From assembly GCA_029777335.1 (NCBI GenBank), contig JAKOSN010000050.1, positions 1-37,726 on the forward strand: a stretch of 37,726 nt of DNA. Reading direction: 5' to 3'. A program made the position numbers and the translations under genes. Position 1 is the first letter of the stretch; every line of letters starts with the position of its first letter. The notes under the pieces are model-generated. The model had not been told where the DNA came from. It searched no databases and saw only the letters and a program-made list of their open reading frames with translations. This document shows positions 16,747 through 26,619 of the stretch, piece after piece. This DNA is from Planctomycetota bacterium (GTDB lineage Bacteria > Planctomycetota > Planctomycetia > Gemmatales > Gemmataceae).

Positions 16747-19044
16747 ATGGCCACCAGACGCCTGGCGTTCGCCTGTCTCCTTCTCTTCCCTTTCTGCGCG
16801 TCAGCCGCGGATCTCCCGCTGGTATCCAAGGTTGAACTTCAGCCTCTGGTGAAACAAACGGAACGACTGGTCGCGGCTCTCGATTATCTTGGTGCCCCCC
16901 TCCCTGCCAGTGCACGCAAGGGACTGGAGGTGGCGGCCAAGCTTCCCAACCAGACCGAAGCCGTTGAGGCGATTCAGGCTATTCTCGATCGCTATTGTCT
17001 CACCGGGGTGCGCTGCTCCGACGAGAAGACCATGGAGATGGCTTCGGGACCGGCGAAGCTCGAACTGGCCGAACAGGGCTGGCGGGTCTTTCTCGTCAAG
17101 GTCTACAACCCCCGAGGACTGGAGAACCTGGAACTCCGCGCCGTGAGCCCCAACGCCCTCCCGCTTCACAATCGCTCGAGTGGGAAACCCGATCCGATCG
17201 TTGGGTCGGTCGGCGAGGTGAGCAAGCGCTTTCTCGACGTGATGATGTTCAATAACCAGCCGTTGGTTCCGCGCCTCTCCGGCCTGGAAGTGGAATATCG
17301 GATTGTGCAGATCTATTGCCGTGATTCCGGGCGCAAGGAGGTTCACCTTGGCTTTGAGTGCGTCAAGCCAGGCAAGAAGCCGATGGTGGTCGCCTCCACA
17401 GCGCTGGCCCAGCTGGTCTTTGAAAGTCAACCGGCGGTGCTGGTCAAGTTGAATGTGCTCGATGACGATGATACCCCGACCACCGGTTCGTTCATCTTTC
17501 GCGATGCCAGCGGCCATGTGTACCCCTCCCAGAGCCGCCGCCTGGCGCCTGATTTCTTCTTCCACGCGCAGATTTACCGGGCGGATGGGGAGACGGTCTC
17601 CTTGCAACCGGGCAAGTACACGGTGAGCTACACGCGCGGTCCGGAATATCTTGAACTCGTCAAGGAGATCACGGTTCCGCGCGCCAGCACCCACACAGAA
17701 ACCTTCAAGCTGAAGCGCTGGATTCACATGGCGAAAAAAGGTTGGTGGTCGGGCGATCATCATATTCATGCCGCTGGGTGTGCCCACTATGAAAGCCCGA
17801 CCGAAGGGGTAACGCCTGCCGATATGATGCGCCACATTCTCGGAGAGGATCTGAACGTTGGTTGCTGTCTCAGCTGGGGGCCCTGCTGGTATCACCAGAA
17901 ACGATACTTCGAAGGGCAGGTACACCGGCTCTCCACCCCGACCCACCTGCTGCGTTACGATGTCGAGGTATCTGGCTTCCCTTCCAGCCATGCCGGCCAC
18001 ATCTGCCTGCTCCGCCTGCGTGAGCAGGATTACCCCGGGACGAAGCTGATCAACGACTGGCCAAGCTGGGATCTCCCCATCTTTCGCTGGGCCAAGGGGC
18101 AGGGGGGCGTGGTTGGGTTTGCTCACAGCGGCTGGGGACTGGAGCCGGTGAAGAAGGACAGCCCCGACGCGCAGAAGCTCCCCAACTATCTGCTCCCAAG
18201 CATGTCGGGAATCGGTGCTAACGAGTATCTGGTTGATGTGGCCCACGGCATGTGTGACTTCATCTCCACGGTGGATACTCCTTCGCTGTGGGAGTTGAAC
18301 ATCTGGTATCACACGCTGAACTGCGGGTATCGGTGTCGCATCAGTGGCGAAACAGATTTCCCCTGCATCTACGGAGAACGAGTCGGGTTGGGGCGCAGCT
18401 ACGTCAAGCTTGAAGGCAAGCTCGACTTCAACCAGTGGACCGAGGGGATCAAGCAGGGAAAATGTTATGTTACCGATGGGAAAAGTCATCTTTATGATTT
18501 TAGCGTGAACAATGTGGCGCTGGGGGAGAAGAAAAGCGAGGTGGCGCTGAAAGCTCCGGGAAAGGTCAAGGTGCAGGCCAGGGTTGCGGCCCTGCTCGAA
18601 CCGGAACCCACCCCGGCGACGGAGGCCATCCGCAAACGTCCGCTCACGCAGAAGCCCTACTGGGACATCGAGCGGGCGCGTCTCGGGAATACCCGCACCG
18701 TTCCCGTGGAAGTGGTAGTCAACGGATACGTGGTGGACCGCAAGGAGATTGTCGCCGATGGGAGCGAACAGGAGGTGTCGTTCGAGGTGCCGATCAAGCA
18801 CAGCAGCTGGGTCTGTTTGCGTATCTTCCCCACCAGCCACACCAACCCGATCTTTGTCCTGGTCGACGGCAAGCCGATCCGCGCGAGCAAGCGATCTGCC
18901 GAGTGGTGTATCAAGGCGATCGAGCGCTGCTGGGAGCAGAAGAAACCGCAGATTCGCAAGGCAGAACAGACCGAGGCGAAGAAAGCCTACGACGAGGCAA
19001 CCGTCCATTACCGGAAGATTCTCGAGGAAGCCGTCGCCGAGTGA
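16747..19044 (+). CDS. Exported CehA/McbA-type metallohydrolase
   Basis: The 765-residue protein has a signal peptide (ATRRLAFACLLLFPFCASA, likely cleavage after residue 20). The first half is a long beta-rich region. The hydrolase domain starts with WWSGDHHIHAAG (D337, H338, H339, H341), a PHP-like metal-binding motif typical of CehA/McbA proteins, and continues with GVVGFAHSGWG, also a likely metal ligand region. The family is named after carbaryl hydrolases, but most members, including the many planctomycete ones, have unknown substrates. The C-terminus is a beta domain followed by a charged helix. ATG 16747 is preceded by GAGGTG. The substrate is unknown and location is probably periplasmic. 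Two WD40 genes follow 49 bp downstream. Confidence 0.8.
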   Translation: MATRRLAFACLLLFPFCASAADLPLVSKVELQPLVKQTERLVAALDYLGAPLPASARKGLEVAAKLPNQTEAVEAIQAILDRYCLTGVRCSDEKTMEMASGPAKLELAEQGWRVFLVKVYNPRGLENLELRAVSPNALPLHNRSSGKPDPIVGSVGEVSKRFLDVMMFNNQPLVPRLSGLEVEYRIVQIYCRDSGRKEVHLGFECVKPGKKPMVVASTALAQLVFESQPAVLVKLNVLDDDDTPTTGSFIFRDASGHVYPSQSRRLAPDFFFHAQIYRADGETVSLQPGKYTVSYTRGPEYLELVKEITVPRASTHTETFKLKRWIHMAKKGWWSGDHHIHAAGCAHYESPTEGVTPADMMRHILGEDLNVGCCLSWGPCWYHQKRYFEGQVHRLSTPTHLLRYDVEVSGFPSSHAGHICLLRLREQDYPGTKLINDWPSWDLPIFRWAKGQGGVVGFAHSGWGLEPVKKDSPDAQKLPNYLLPSMSGIGANEYLVDVAHGMCDFISTVDTPSLWELNIWYHTLNCGYRCRISGETDFPCIYGERVGLGRSYVKLEGKLDFNQWTEGIKQGKCYVTDGKSHLYDFSVNNVALGEKKSEVALKAPGKVKVQARVAALLEPEPTPATEAIRKRPLTQKPYWDIERARLGNTRTVPVEVVVNGYVVDRKEIVADGSEQEVSFEVPIKHSSWVCLRIFPTSHTNPIFVLVDGKPIRASKRSAEWCIKAIERCWEQKKPQIRKAEQTEAKKAYDEATVHYRKILEEAVAE

Positions 19045-19093
19045 GTGGGTTTGCTCCAGCGTTCGGACCGCCGTCTGACTGGATGAGGGGGCC

Positions 19094-19987
19094 ATGCTTA
19101 TCCTCAAAGACGCTCATCGGACGGCGGTCCGAGCCCTGGCCTACAGTCCCGATGGCCTGCTTCTGGCCTCGGGAAGCGACGATGGACAGGTCAAGTTGTG
19201 GGATCTCGGGTCGGGAAACCTGGCCGCACAGGCACGTCCGCACCACGACAGTGTGCGCGCCCTGACCTTCTCCCCCGAGGGGACTTCCCTCCTTTCCGCC
19301 GGGCTTGATGGTTGCATTAAATGCCTGAAGGTCCCGGTTCTCAAAGGCCGTACTCTGGTTCAGGGGCAAGGATGGATCTGGGCGCTGGCGCTGAGTCCGG
19401 ATGGCTGGGCACTCGCGGCGGGGTCCGAGTGCCAGGGACATTTCTGGCATCTGGCGCGCCATCTGGAAGTTGTGGGGCCACAGATCACGCTACTGGGGCA
19501 TCGCTGGCCGGTCAACGCGATCACCTTTTCTGGGCAAGGGCGGCATCTGATCACTGGGAGCCATGATCGTACGGTGAAGGTGTGGGATGCCACCTGGGGA
19601 CGGATTCAACACACCTTCGAGGGCAACACCGACTGGGTTCGCAGTGTGGGCAGCTCGCGCGTGCACCCGCTCATTGCCTGGGGCTGTGGCGATGGGCAAC
19701 TGAGCCTGGCTCGGCTCGATGAGCCAGCAATTCTCGGTCGCTGGCGCGGTCACCAGGCGGATGTAGTCTCGCTCGCCTTCGCCCCCGATGGGCGCACCCT
19801 TCTGTCAGTCAGCTGGGATGGCACGGTTCGCTACTGGGATCTCCCGTCCTGTCGCGAACGAGCGGCCTTGAACTGGGCGATGGGGCGCATCCATACGGTC
19901 GTTGTCGCTCCCCACGGGATGACTGCGGCCGCGGCAGGGGGAGAGGGCACGGTGGTCCTGTGGGACCTGGATGGGTTTGGGTCCTGA
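19094..19987 (+). CDS. Seven-bladed WD40 protein, upstream paralogue
   Basis: The 297 residues consist almost entirely of seven WD-type repeats: ALAYSPDG...VKLWDL, ALTFSPEG, ALALSPDG, AITFSGQG...VKVWDA, a degenerate fifth, SLAFAPDG...VRYWDL and TVVVAPHGMTAAAAGG...VVLWDL. This is just enough for one closed propeller, with no signal peptide, membrane segment or catalytic domain, so a cytoplasmic protein-interaction platform is likely. ATG 19094 follows GATGAGGGGGCC. It ends 19 bp before the second WD40 gene starts. The last blade (GRIHTVVVAPHGMTAAAAGG) closely matches the last blade of its neighbour, so the pair arose by tandem duplication. Confidence 0.85.
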   Translation: MLILKDAHRTAVRALAYSPDGLLLASGSDDGQVKLWDLGSGNLAAQARPHHDSVRALTFSPEGTSLLSAGLDGCIKCLKVPVLKGRTLVQGQGWIWALALSPDGWALAAGSECQGHFWHLARHLEVVGPQITLLGHRWPVNAITFSGQGRHLITGSHDRTVKVWDATWGRIQHTFEGNTDWVRSVGSSRVHPLIAWGCGDGQLSLARLDEPAILGRWRGHQADVVSLAFAPDGRTLLSVSWDGTVRYWDLPSCRERAALNWAMGRIHTVVVAPHGMTAAAAGGEGTVVLWDLDGFGS

Positions 19988-20006
19988 GTACTGCAAGGAG
20001 TTTCGC

Positions 20007-20954
20007 ATGCTCGAATTGCAGGGCCATCAGGCTCCAATCCTCACACTCACTTTTGGTCCTGACGGGCAACAGCTTGTCTCCGGTGACAGCGCAGGGATTC
20101 TCTGGCTGTGGAATCTGCACACCGGGCAGGGGGAGATGGTGGGCGCGTTTCAGCCCCTGGCCATCATCTCGCTGGCGATCTCGCCCGAGGGCCACACCCT
20201 TGCCATTGGACAGTATCACCAGATTACCCTGTGGGATCTCGGCGACCACACGGCGCTTTCCCGCCTGGAGTGCGAGCATCACGGCACTTACAACATGTTG
20301 TTCCTTCCCGATGGCAAGCACATCCTCATCTGTTCCTATCTGAACGCCACGTTCGATGTTTATGCGGTAGAGACGGGACAGAAGGTGAACGCGATCCCTG
20401 GCGCGGATCTGCGCGTGATGGCGATGGCTTGCTCCACGAAAGGTCCGTGGCTGGTTGCAGGCGGCGGAGCCACCCGAGGAGGGCGGCTTGGGGTGTGGGA
20501 CCATCAGCGGGGAGGTCTGGTGCGTTTGTGCGAGCAATTGTTGAGCATCCCCGTGATGGAGCGGTATGGGTGGCCCAATTATACGATTCCGATCCAGGCA
20601 GCCCACGCAAACACCGTTCTGGCGGTGGCCCTCTCTCCCGATGATCGCCTTCTCGTCTCCGGGGGACGCGATGGCTACGTTCATGTCTGGGAACGCTGCA
20701 CAGGAAAGCTTCTCCACACGTTCAGCGGTCACAAAGGGGCAGTGGTTGCAGCGGCTTTCACCCTCGACGGGCAACGGGTTCTCTCGGCCAGTTCGGATGG
20801 GGTGATCACGTTGTGGGAAGTAGCCCTTGGGCGCGCGGTCCAGTCGTGGGACTGGAAACTCGGGCGCTTACACTCCGTTCGCTTTGCTGCACATGGGATG
20901 ACGGCAGCTGCGGGCGCAGGAAACACTGTGCTGCTCTGGGATATGGATAACTGA
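20007..20954 (+). CDS. Seven-bladed WD40 protein, downstream paralogue
   Basis: The protein has 315 residues and seven WD-type repeats (LTFGPDG, LAISPEG, MLFLPDG, MACSTKG, VALSPDD, AAFTLDG, VRFAAHGMTAAAGAGN...VLLWDM), enough for a single propeller and nothing else. ATG 20007 is chosen because AAGGAG lies 7 nt upstream; an in-frame start at 19971 would overlap the preceding gene. Blade 4 carries an insertion before its WD (GGGATRGGRLGVWDH) and a further insertion before blade 5. It is probably cotranscribed with the upstream paralogue and may pair with it. No enzymatic role is visible. Confidence 0.85.
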   Translation: MLELQGHQAPILTLTFGPDGQQLVSGDSAGILWLWNLHTGQGEMVGAFQPLAIISLAISPEGHTLAIGQYHQITLWDLGDHTALSRLECEHHGTYNMLFLPDGKHILICSYLNATFDVYAVETGQKVNAIPGADLRVMAMACSTKGPWLVAGGGATRGGRLGVWDHQRGGLVRLCEQLLSIPVMERYGWPNYTIPIQAAHANTVLAVALSPDDRLLVSGGRDGYVHVWERCTGKLLHTFSGHKGAVVAAAFTLDGQRVLSASSDGVITLWEVALGRAVQSWDWKLGRLHSVRFAAHGMTAAAGAGNTVLLWDMDN

Positions 20955-21019
20955 CACCGAGCAGAGCACCGAGCGCAGCCAATGGTCGCGCGCTCGATGC
21001 CCCAGAAGCCGAGCGTACC

Positions 21020-21514
21020 TCACTCCTTCCCGATGGTGGCTGCGCCGACTTCCTTGCCGTTTTCAACAAAGACCACTCGCTTGTAGTTGCCCTTGTCAAG
21101 GGAGAGGATCAGAGGAGAGGCGAACTTGGCAGTGCCTCCCTCCTTCCCCTCGGCGCTATAGCGCACGGTGAGAACCCCCTCGCGCTCGGTCACGTCCTCG
21201 ACCTTGTAGGTGTAAATCCGGTTGCCGCGTTTGATGGTGGCAACGACCATCTTGGTGGCGAAGGCATTTTTGGGGAGAAATTTGGCCCGAGCGCCCATCA
21301 CGACCGCCATGCCAAAGAGTTTCTTGAAATCCGCCTCACTGCTCAGGGCGAGGTACGAGGCGTCACCTTTCAGTCCGGATTTGTTTGATTCAAAGTAGCC
21401 GCTGTGCTGGACGAAGGGGATCTTCCTGGCCTTGGTGGTGTCGTCAGCAGCCCAGGCAACCGCGATCATCATCAGCATCGTTCCGACCAGTGTGACCTGC
21501 ATGGTGAGCTTCAT
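21020..21514 (-). CDS. Small exported protein, possibly PrcB-like
   Basis: The 164-residue product has a clear signal peptide (MQVTLVGTMLMMIAVAWA, cleavage after AWA). The mature part is a small beta-rich domain: GYFESNKSGLKGDASYLALS, then FATKMVVATIKRGNRIYTYK, VLTVRYSAEG and SPLILSLDKGNYKRVVFVENG. This order vaguely resembles the C-terminal domain of PrcB-type protease-associated proteins, but the match is weak and I would treat it as a hypothetical exported protein. No cysteines are in the mature region. The ATG is preceded by GGGAGAG. It is convergent with the WD40 pair and divergent from dnaG across a 606-bp region. Confidence 0.7.
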   Translation of the reverse strand: MKLTMQVTLVGTMLMMIAVAWAADDTTKARKIPFVQHSGYFESNKSGLKGDASYLALSSEADFKKLFGMAVVMGARAKFLPKNAFATKMVVATIKRGNRIYTYKVEDVTEREGVLTVRYSAEGKEGGTAKFASPLILSLDKGNYKRVVFVENGKEVGAATIGKE

Positions 21515-21873
21515 GGTCTCTCCCAGTGAAAAGGAATGCGCCGGTTGCTCGACGCATTCCCAGAAAAGAAAGGGGAATGGTTCTCATTGTACGACCTTGC
21601 CAATTGATGAGAACGAGAACCTTGAATTTCCTTCAGCGCCCGCGCGCTCCTTCCGTCCAACTCGTTGCTGCGGTCGGATCGTCTCAGGAGGGCCGGGGTC
21701 TCCCTGGTAGCAGGGAGGGGATGGTTTCAAGAGTTCAGGGCACCCAGAAAATCTTTGCGCAAGGGAGAATCCTTGCGCAATCGGGGCAGACCACCTAGAT
21801 GGTAAAAGAGTAACTACTTGTCTAATAATGAGATAGGACAACGGGTTTCATTCTGGTGGGCGATCTCCCCCGC
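21515..21873. other. Intergenic region rich in inverted repeats
   Basis: No gene is supported here. Exact inverted repeats stand out: GGAATGCG 21533-21540 with CGCATTCC 21553-21560; CATTCCC 21555-21561 with GGGAATG 21573-21579, which shares an arm and so competes with the first; and GTTCTCAT 21580-21587 with ATGAGAAC 21607-21614. On the minus strand TACAAT inside this cluster could be the -10 box of the small exported gene, which would make the arms part of its promoter and leader. Confidence 0.5.
21755..21780. repeat. Palindromic pair TTGCGCAA, possible operator or hairpin
   Basis: TTGCGCAAGG (21755-21764) and CCTTGCGCAA (21771-21780) are perfect inverted repeats, and each contains the self-complementary octamer TTGCGCAA. 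The two octamer centres lie 18 bp apart, under two helical turns, about 100 bp upstream of the dnaG promoter. Confidence 0.5.
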
Positions 21874-21902
21874 TTGACGCGTTTTCTCCAGACGGCTATA
21901 AT
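21874..21902 (+). promoter_or_regulatory. Strong sigma-70 promoter upstream of dnaG
   Basis: TTGACG (21874-21879), a 17-bp spacer and a perfect TATAAT (21897-21902) make the best housekeeping-type promoter in the window. Transcription should start near 21909, leaving a leader of about 210 nt before dnaG. No rpsU or other recognisable gene lies in the leader. Confidence 0.8.
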
Positions 21903-22120
21903 TGCGCTACCACACAGTAAGTGCGATGTAATAAGCATCGATCAGACAACGACTTGTGATCCCCCGGTTGTCGTAACCGCTCCAGCTTGCCACACAAGAA
22001 ACACCCCGGTTGCGAGGACAACGACGGGGCCAAGACAATTGGTAAGCGTGACAATGTCCTGGGTTTGTTGCCCTTGTGCTCCGGACTTCGCCTTCTCGGC
22101 TCTTGCAGACGGGTGGCCCC

Positions 22121-23953
22121 TTGGCGAGCGATCAAGTACGGCTGGTCAAAGAGGCAAACGATATCGTCGACGTGGTTGGCGGTTACGTCGCCTTGCGTCC
22201 CGCCGGGGGCACCTACAAGGGGCTGTGTCCCTTCCACAACGATCACCATCCCTCCTTTGATGTGGATCCGCGTCGACAACGCTACCGCTGCTGGTCATGT
22301 GGCAAGTTTGGCGATGTCTTGCAGTTTGTCCGAGAACATGAGCGGATCACGTTCCGCGAGGCGCTCGAACTGCTGGCGCGGCGGGCAGGGATTACCCTGG
22401 AAGCGACCCAGAACGAGGAGTTGCAGCGTTCGCGCGCGCAGCAACTGCTTGCCATGCGCTGGGCAGCCCAGCAATATCACCAGTGCTTGTTGGATGCCGA
22501 ACTGGCCGAGCCTGCGCGAGTGTACCTGGGGCAACGCCAGCTCCTGGGCAGCACCATTCGCCTCTTTGGGGTTGGCTATGCTCCCCTCTCTGGCGAATGG
22601 TTGGTGGAAAAAGCGCGGGCCGAGCGAATTTCTCTTGAAGTTCTGGAGAGCCTGGGACTCATTGCCCGACGAACACGCGGAGGCGGTTTTTACGATCGAT
22701 TCCGCGACCGTGTCGTATTCCCTATCCGTGATCCCCTCGGTCGTCCGGTGGGGTTCGGAGGACGGATTCTCCCAGCGTCTCCCCTCGCGTCTCGGCATCC
22801 CAAGTACTACAATTCGTCAGAGACGGTTCTGTTCAGCAAGGGTGAATTGCTGTACGGGTTGGATCAGGCGCGAGGAGCAGGCGCGACGGCGGGCTATCTG
22901 GCGGTGGTGGAGGGCTACACCGATGTCCTGATGGCGAATCAGAAGGGCATTGGGGAGGTGGTTGCTACCATGGGCACCGCCCTGACTGCTCGCCATGTGC
23001 AACACCTGCGACGCTTCGTGCCGCGGGTGGTGTTGGTTTATGATGCGGATGCAGGTGGAGAGACCGGGGTGGATCGCGCTCTGGAAATCTTCGCCAGTCA
23101 GGAAGTCGATCTGAAGATCGCCACGCTTCCCCCGGGGTTGGATCCCTGCGATTTACTTGTGCAACCGGAGGGAGCCGAGCGATTTCGAGAAGTTCTGGCC
23201 GGGGCGCTTGATGCCCTGGATTTTAAGTTGCAGCGCTTGCTGAGCAGCGACTCGATGGCCAGCGTGGAAGGACGACGCCGGGCGATCGAGGCGATGCTGG
23301 CCATTATTGCTCTGGCCCCGGAGTTGCCTGGGCAAGCAGGCGCGGTCAAGCGTGAGTTGATTGTAAGCCGGATTGCACGACGCCTGGCACTCAAGGAGGA
23401 GACCGTATGGGCGCGTCTGGAAGAATTACGCCGGCAACGCCGTCGCGAGGAGACCGAACGGTCTACCCCGACAAGTGGCCCCGGGCGCGAGACACGCGAA
23501 GCGCGTCCTCCCGAGGCCGCCCCCGAGTCGCGGCAGAGTCGTTCTGCCCCCGAGGAACGGCAGTTGCTCGAGATCTTGCTCGCCGAACCGTCTCTGGTCG
23601 CGACGGTGGCAGCCACTCTCAGCACTGAGGAAATTGGGCATCCCGGGTTGAGGCAATTGCTGGCCGGTCTGTATGCCTTGCAGGCCGCCGGAGAAACCCC
23701 AACCTTCGACCTGCTGCGGGAGCGCATCAACAATCCCCGTTTGGAGGAATGGGCGCTCAAACATCAGGAGATTGGTCGGATGCATCCCGATCGGCCGCGC
23801 TGGCTGGAAGAAGTGGTGGAGGCATTTCGCCAGCGTCGTAGCCGAGCTGAAACGAGGGAAATCAAGAATCAACTCCAGACGGCCCAGGACCATGGTACGG
23901 CCCTGGAGTTACTGCGGCAGTTGCAAAACCAGAACCTGGGCACGGACTTTTGA
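22121..23953 (+). CDS. dnaG: DNA primase
   Basis: DnaG makes the RNA primers for replication. The zinc-binding domain reads CPFH...CWSC (GLCPFHNDHHPSFDV and RYRCWSCGKFGD). The core follows, with VGYAP, FRDRVVFPIRDPLGRPVGFGGR, and the TOPRIM motifs VVEGYTDVLMA and VYDADAGG. The C-terminal region would contact the replicative helicase. The length, 610 residues from TTG 22121 (or 625 from GTG 22076), is normal. The start is uncertain: TTG 22121 has GGGTGG just upstream, while GTG 22076 has no clear ribosome site. It is followed after 118 bp by rpoD on the same strand, the dnaG-rpoD half of the classical macromolecular synthesis operon; rpsU is absent. Confidence 0.95.
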   Translation: MASDQVRLVKEANDIVDVVGGYVALRPAGGTYKGLCPFHNDHHPSFDVDPRRQRYRCWSCGKFGDVLQFVREHERITFREALELLARRAGITLEATQNEELQRSRAQQLLAMRWAAQQYHQCLLDAELAEPARVYLGQRQLLGSTIRLFGVGYAPLSGEWLVEKARAERISLEVLESLGLIARRTRGGGFYDRFRDRVVFPIRDPLGRPVGFGGRILPASPLASRHPKYYNSSETVLFSKGELLYGLDQARGAGATAGYLAVVEGYTDVLMANQKGIGEVVATMGTALTARHVQHLRRFVPRVVLVYDADAGGETGVDRALEIFASQEVDLKIATLPPGLDPCDLLVQPEGAERFREVLAGALDALDFKLQRLLSSDSMASVEGRRRAIEAMLAIIALAPELPGQAGAVKRELIVSRIARRLALKEETVWARLEELRRQRRREETERSTPTSGPGRETREARPPEAAPESRQSRSAPEERQLLEILLAEPSLVATVAATLSTEEIGHPGLRQLLAGLYALQAAGETPTFDLLRERINNPRLEEWALKHQEIGRMHPDRPRWLEEVVEAFRQRRSRAETREIKNQLQTAQDHGTALELLRQLQNQNLGTDF

Positions 23954-24071
23954 TGGTCGCTGGTGCAATGCGGAGCCGGCTGATCCATCCGGTCGGTTCG
24001 GGGACCTCTGACTCGCTTCCTGGCTTTGCCTGGGTCCCTGACCAGCCTCCATTCCTGCGAGGGAGGGTTTG

Positions 24072-25727
<1,656 letters not shown>

Positions 25728-25733
25728 AATGGC

Positions 25734-25766
25734 AACCGCCGGTTCTTCGGAACCGGCGGTTTTTTT
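25734..25766 (+). terminator. Strong intrinsic terminator after rpoD
   Basis: AACCGCCGGTTC (25734-25745) pairs perfectly with GAACCGGCGGTT (from 25750) around a UUCG tetraloop, followed by a run of seven T's (25760-25766). This is a textbook rho-independent terminator 6 bp after the rpoD stop. Confidence 0.92.
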
Positions 25767-25835
25767 GTTGGGGGCCACGTCGCTTCCCTCCGCACTCCTG
25801 ATTACTCTCCCGTACCGAGGAGGAGGACTAATCCG

Positions 25836-26546
25836 ATGGCTGGACCGGCCGACATCCTGCGAGAGATCCACCGTCTGCGCAAGCACAGTCGCGACCTGCG
25901 CGAGCAACTCGACCGCTTGCCCATTCAGCGCAAGGTACAGCAGGGGAAGGTCACCCGGCGCGAACAGGAACTGAAAGATGGCCAGGAAGCCCTGAAAAAA
26001 CTCAAGGTGAGCATCCACGAGAAAGAAACCACGCTCAAAAGCAAGCATCAGCAGATCGCCAAGTACGAACGTCAGCGCGACGAGGCGGGAGCGAAGAAGG
26101 AATACGACGCCCTGCAACACGAGATCGCCACAACCCGCGAGCAGATTGCCACTCTCGAAGAGGAGATTTTAACGGCCCTGGTGGCAGTGGAAGAAAAGAC
26201 CGTGGCTCTCCCTGTTCTCGAAAAGGCGGTTCATCAAGCGCGCGACGAGCTGGCTCAGTTCGAGAAGGGAGCCCAGGATCGCCAGGCGAATCTGACGGCC
26301 ATGCTCACCGAGGCAACGAGCAAGCTCAAGGAAGTCGAGGCCTCTCTCCCCGCCAACACTCGTCCGCAGTACGACCGCGTGGTTCAAGCTCTCGGTGCCG
26401 ATGCCTTGTCAGCGGTCCAGGGTCGAACCTGTCTCGCGTGCGCCACGGAGATCACCGCCCAGAACTACAACGATCTGCGCCAGGGGTTGTTTTTCCAGTG
26501 TACCGCCTGTGGTCGGATCCTCTATCTCTCCTCGGAGAGCGAATAA
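25836..26546 (+). CDS. Coiled-coil protein with C-terminal C4 zinc ribbon
   Basis: The 236 residues form a long charged coiled coil from residue 5 to about 185 (repeated E/K/Q/L heptads such as EIATTREQIATLEEEIL). A compact C-terminal zinc ribbon follows with two CxxC pairs, TCLACATEI and QCTACGRILYL. This architecture matches the zf-RING_7 / C4-type zinc ribbon family (Pfam PF02591), which is widespread in bacteria and of unclear function; nucleic-acid or protein tethering is usually suggested. It is cytoplasmic, with no signal peptide. ATG 25836 follows GAGGAGGAG with about 8-nt spacing. It lies between the rpoD terminator and an unassigned gene 73 bp downstream. Confidence 0.85.
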   Translation: MAGPADILREIHRLRKHSRDLREQLDRLPIQRKVQQGKVTRREQELKDGQEALKKLKVSIHEKETTLKSKHQQIAKYERQRDEAGAKKEYDALQHEIATTREQIATLEEEILTALVAVEEKTVALPVLEKAVHQARDELAQFEKGAQDRQANLTAMLTEATSKLKEVEASLPANTRPQYDRVVQALGADALSAVQGRTCLACATEITAQNYNDLRQGLFFQCTACGRILYLSSESE

Positions 26547-26619
26547 CGAGTCGCCACATCGTCCACTGGCTGTGGCTCAGCACTCCACGGTTCACAGCCT
26601 TTCCCGAGAGAGCCTCTCC

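Noticed and set aside
16801..19107. Long minus-strand frame (768 codons) opposite the metallohydrolase
   Set aside because: It is a high-GC shadow. The plus-strand frame has a signal peptide, a metal-binding motif and a ribosome-binding site; the minus frame shows no family and no start signal.
21909..22120. rpsU (ribosomal protein S21) before dnaG
   Set aside because: The leader contains no frame with the basic S21 sequence in any of the frames I read.
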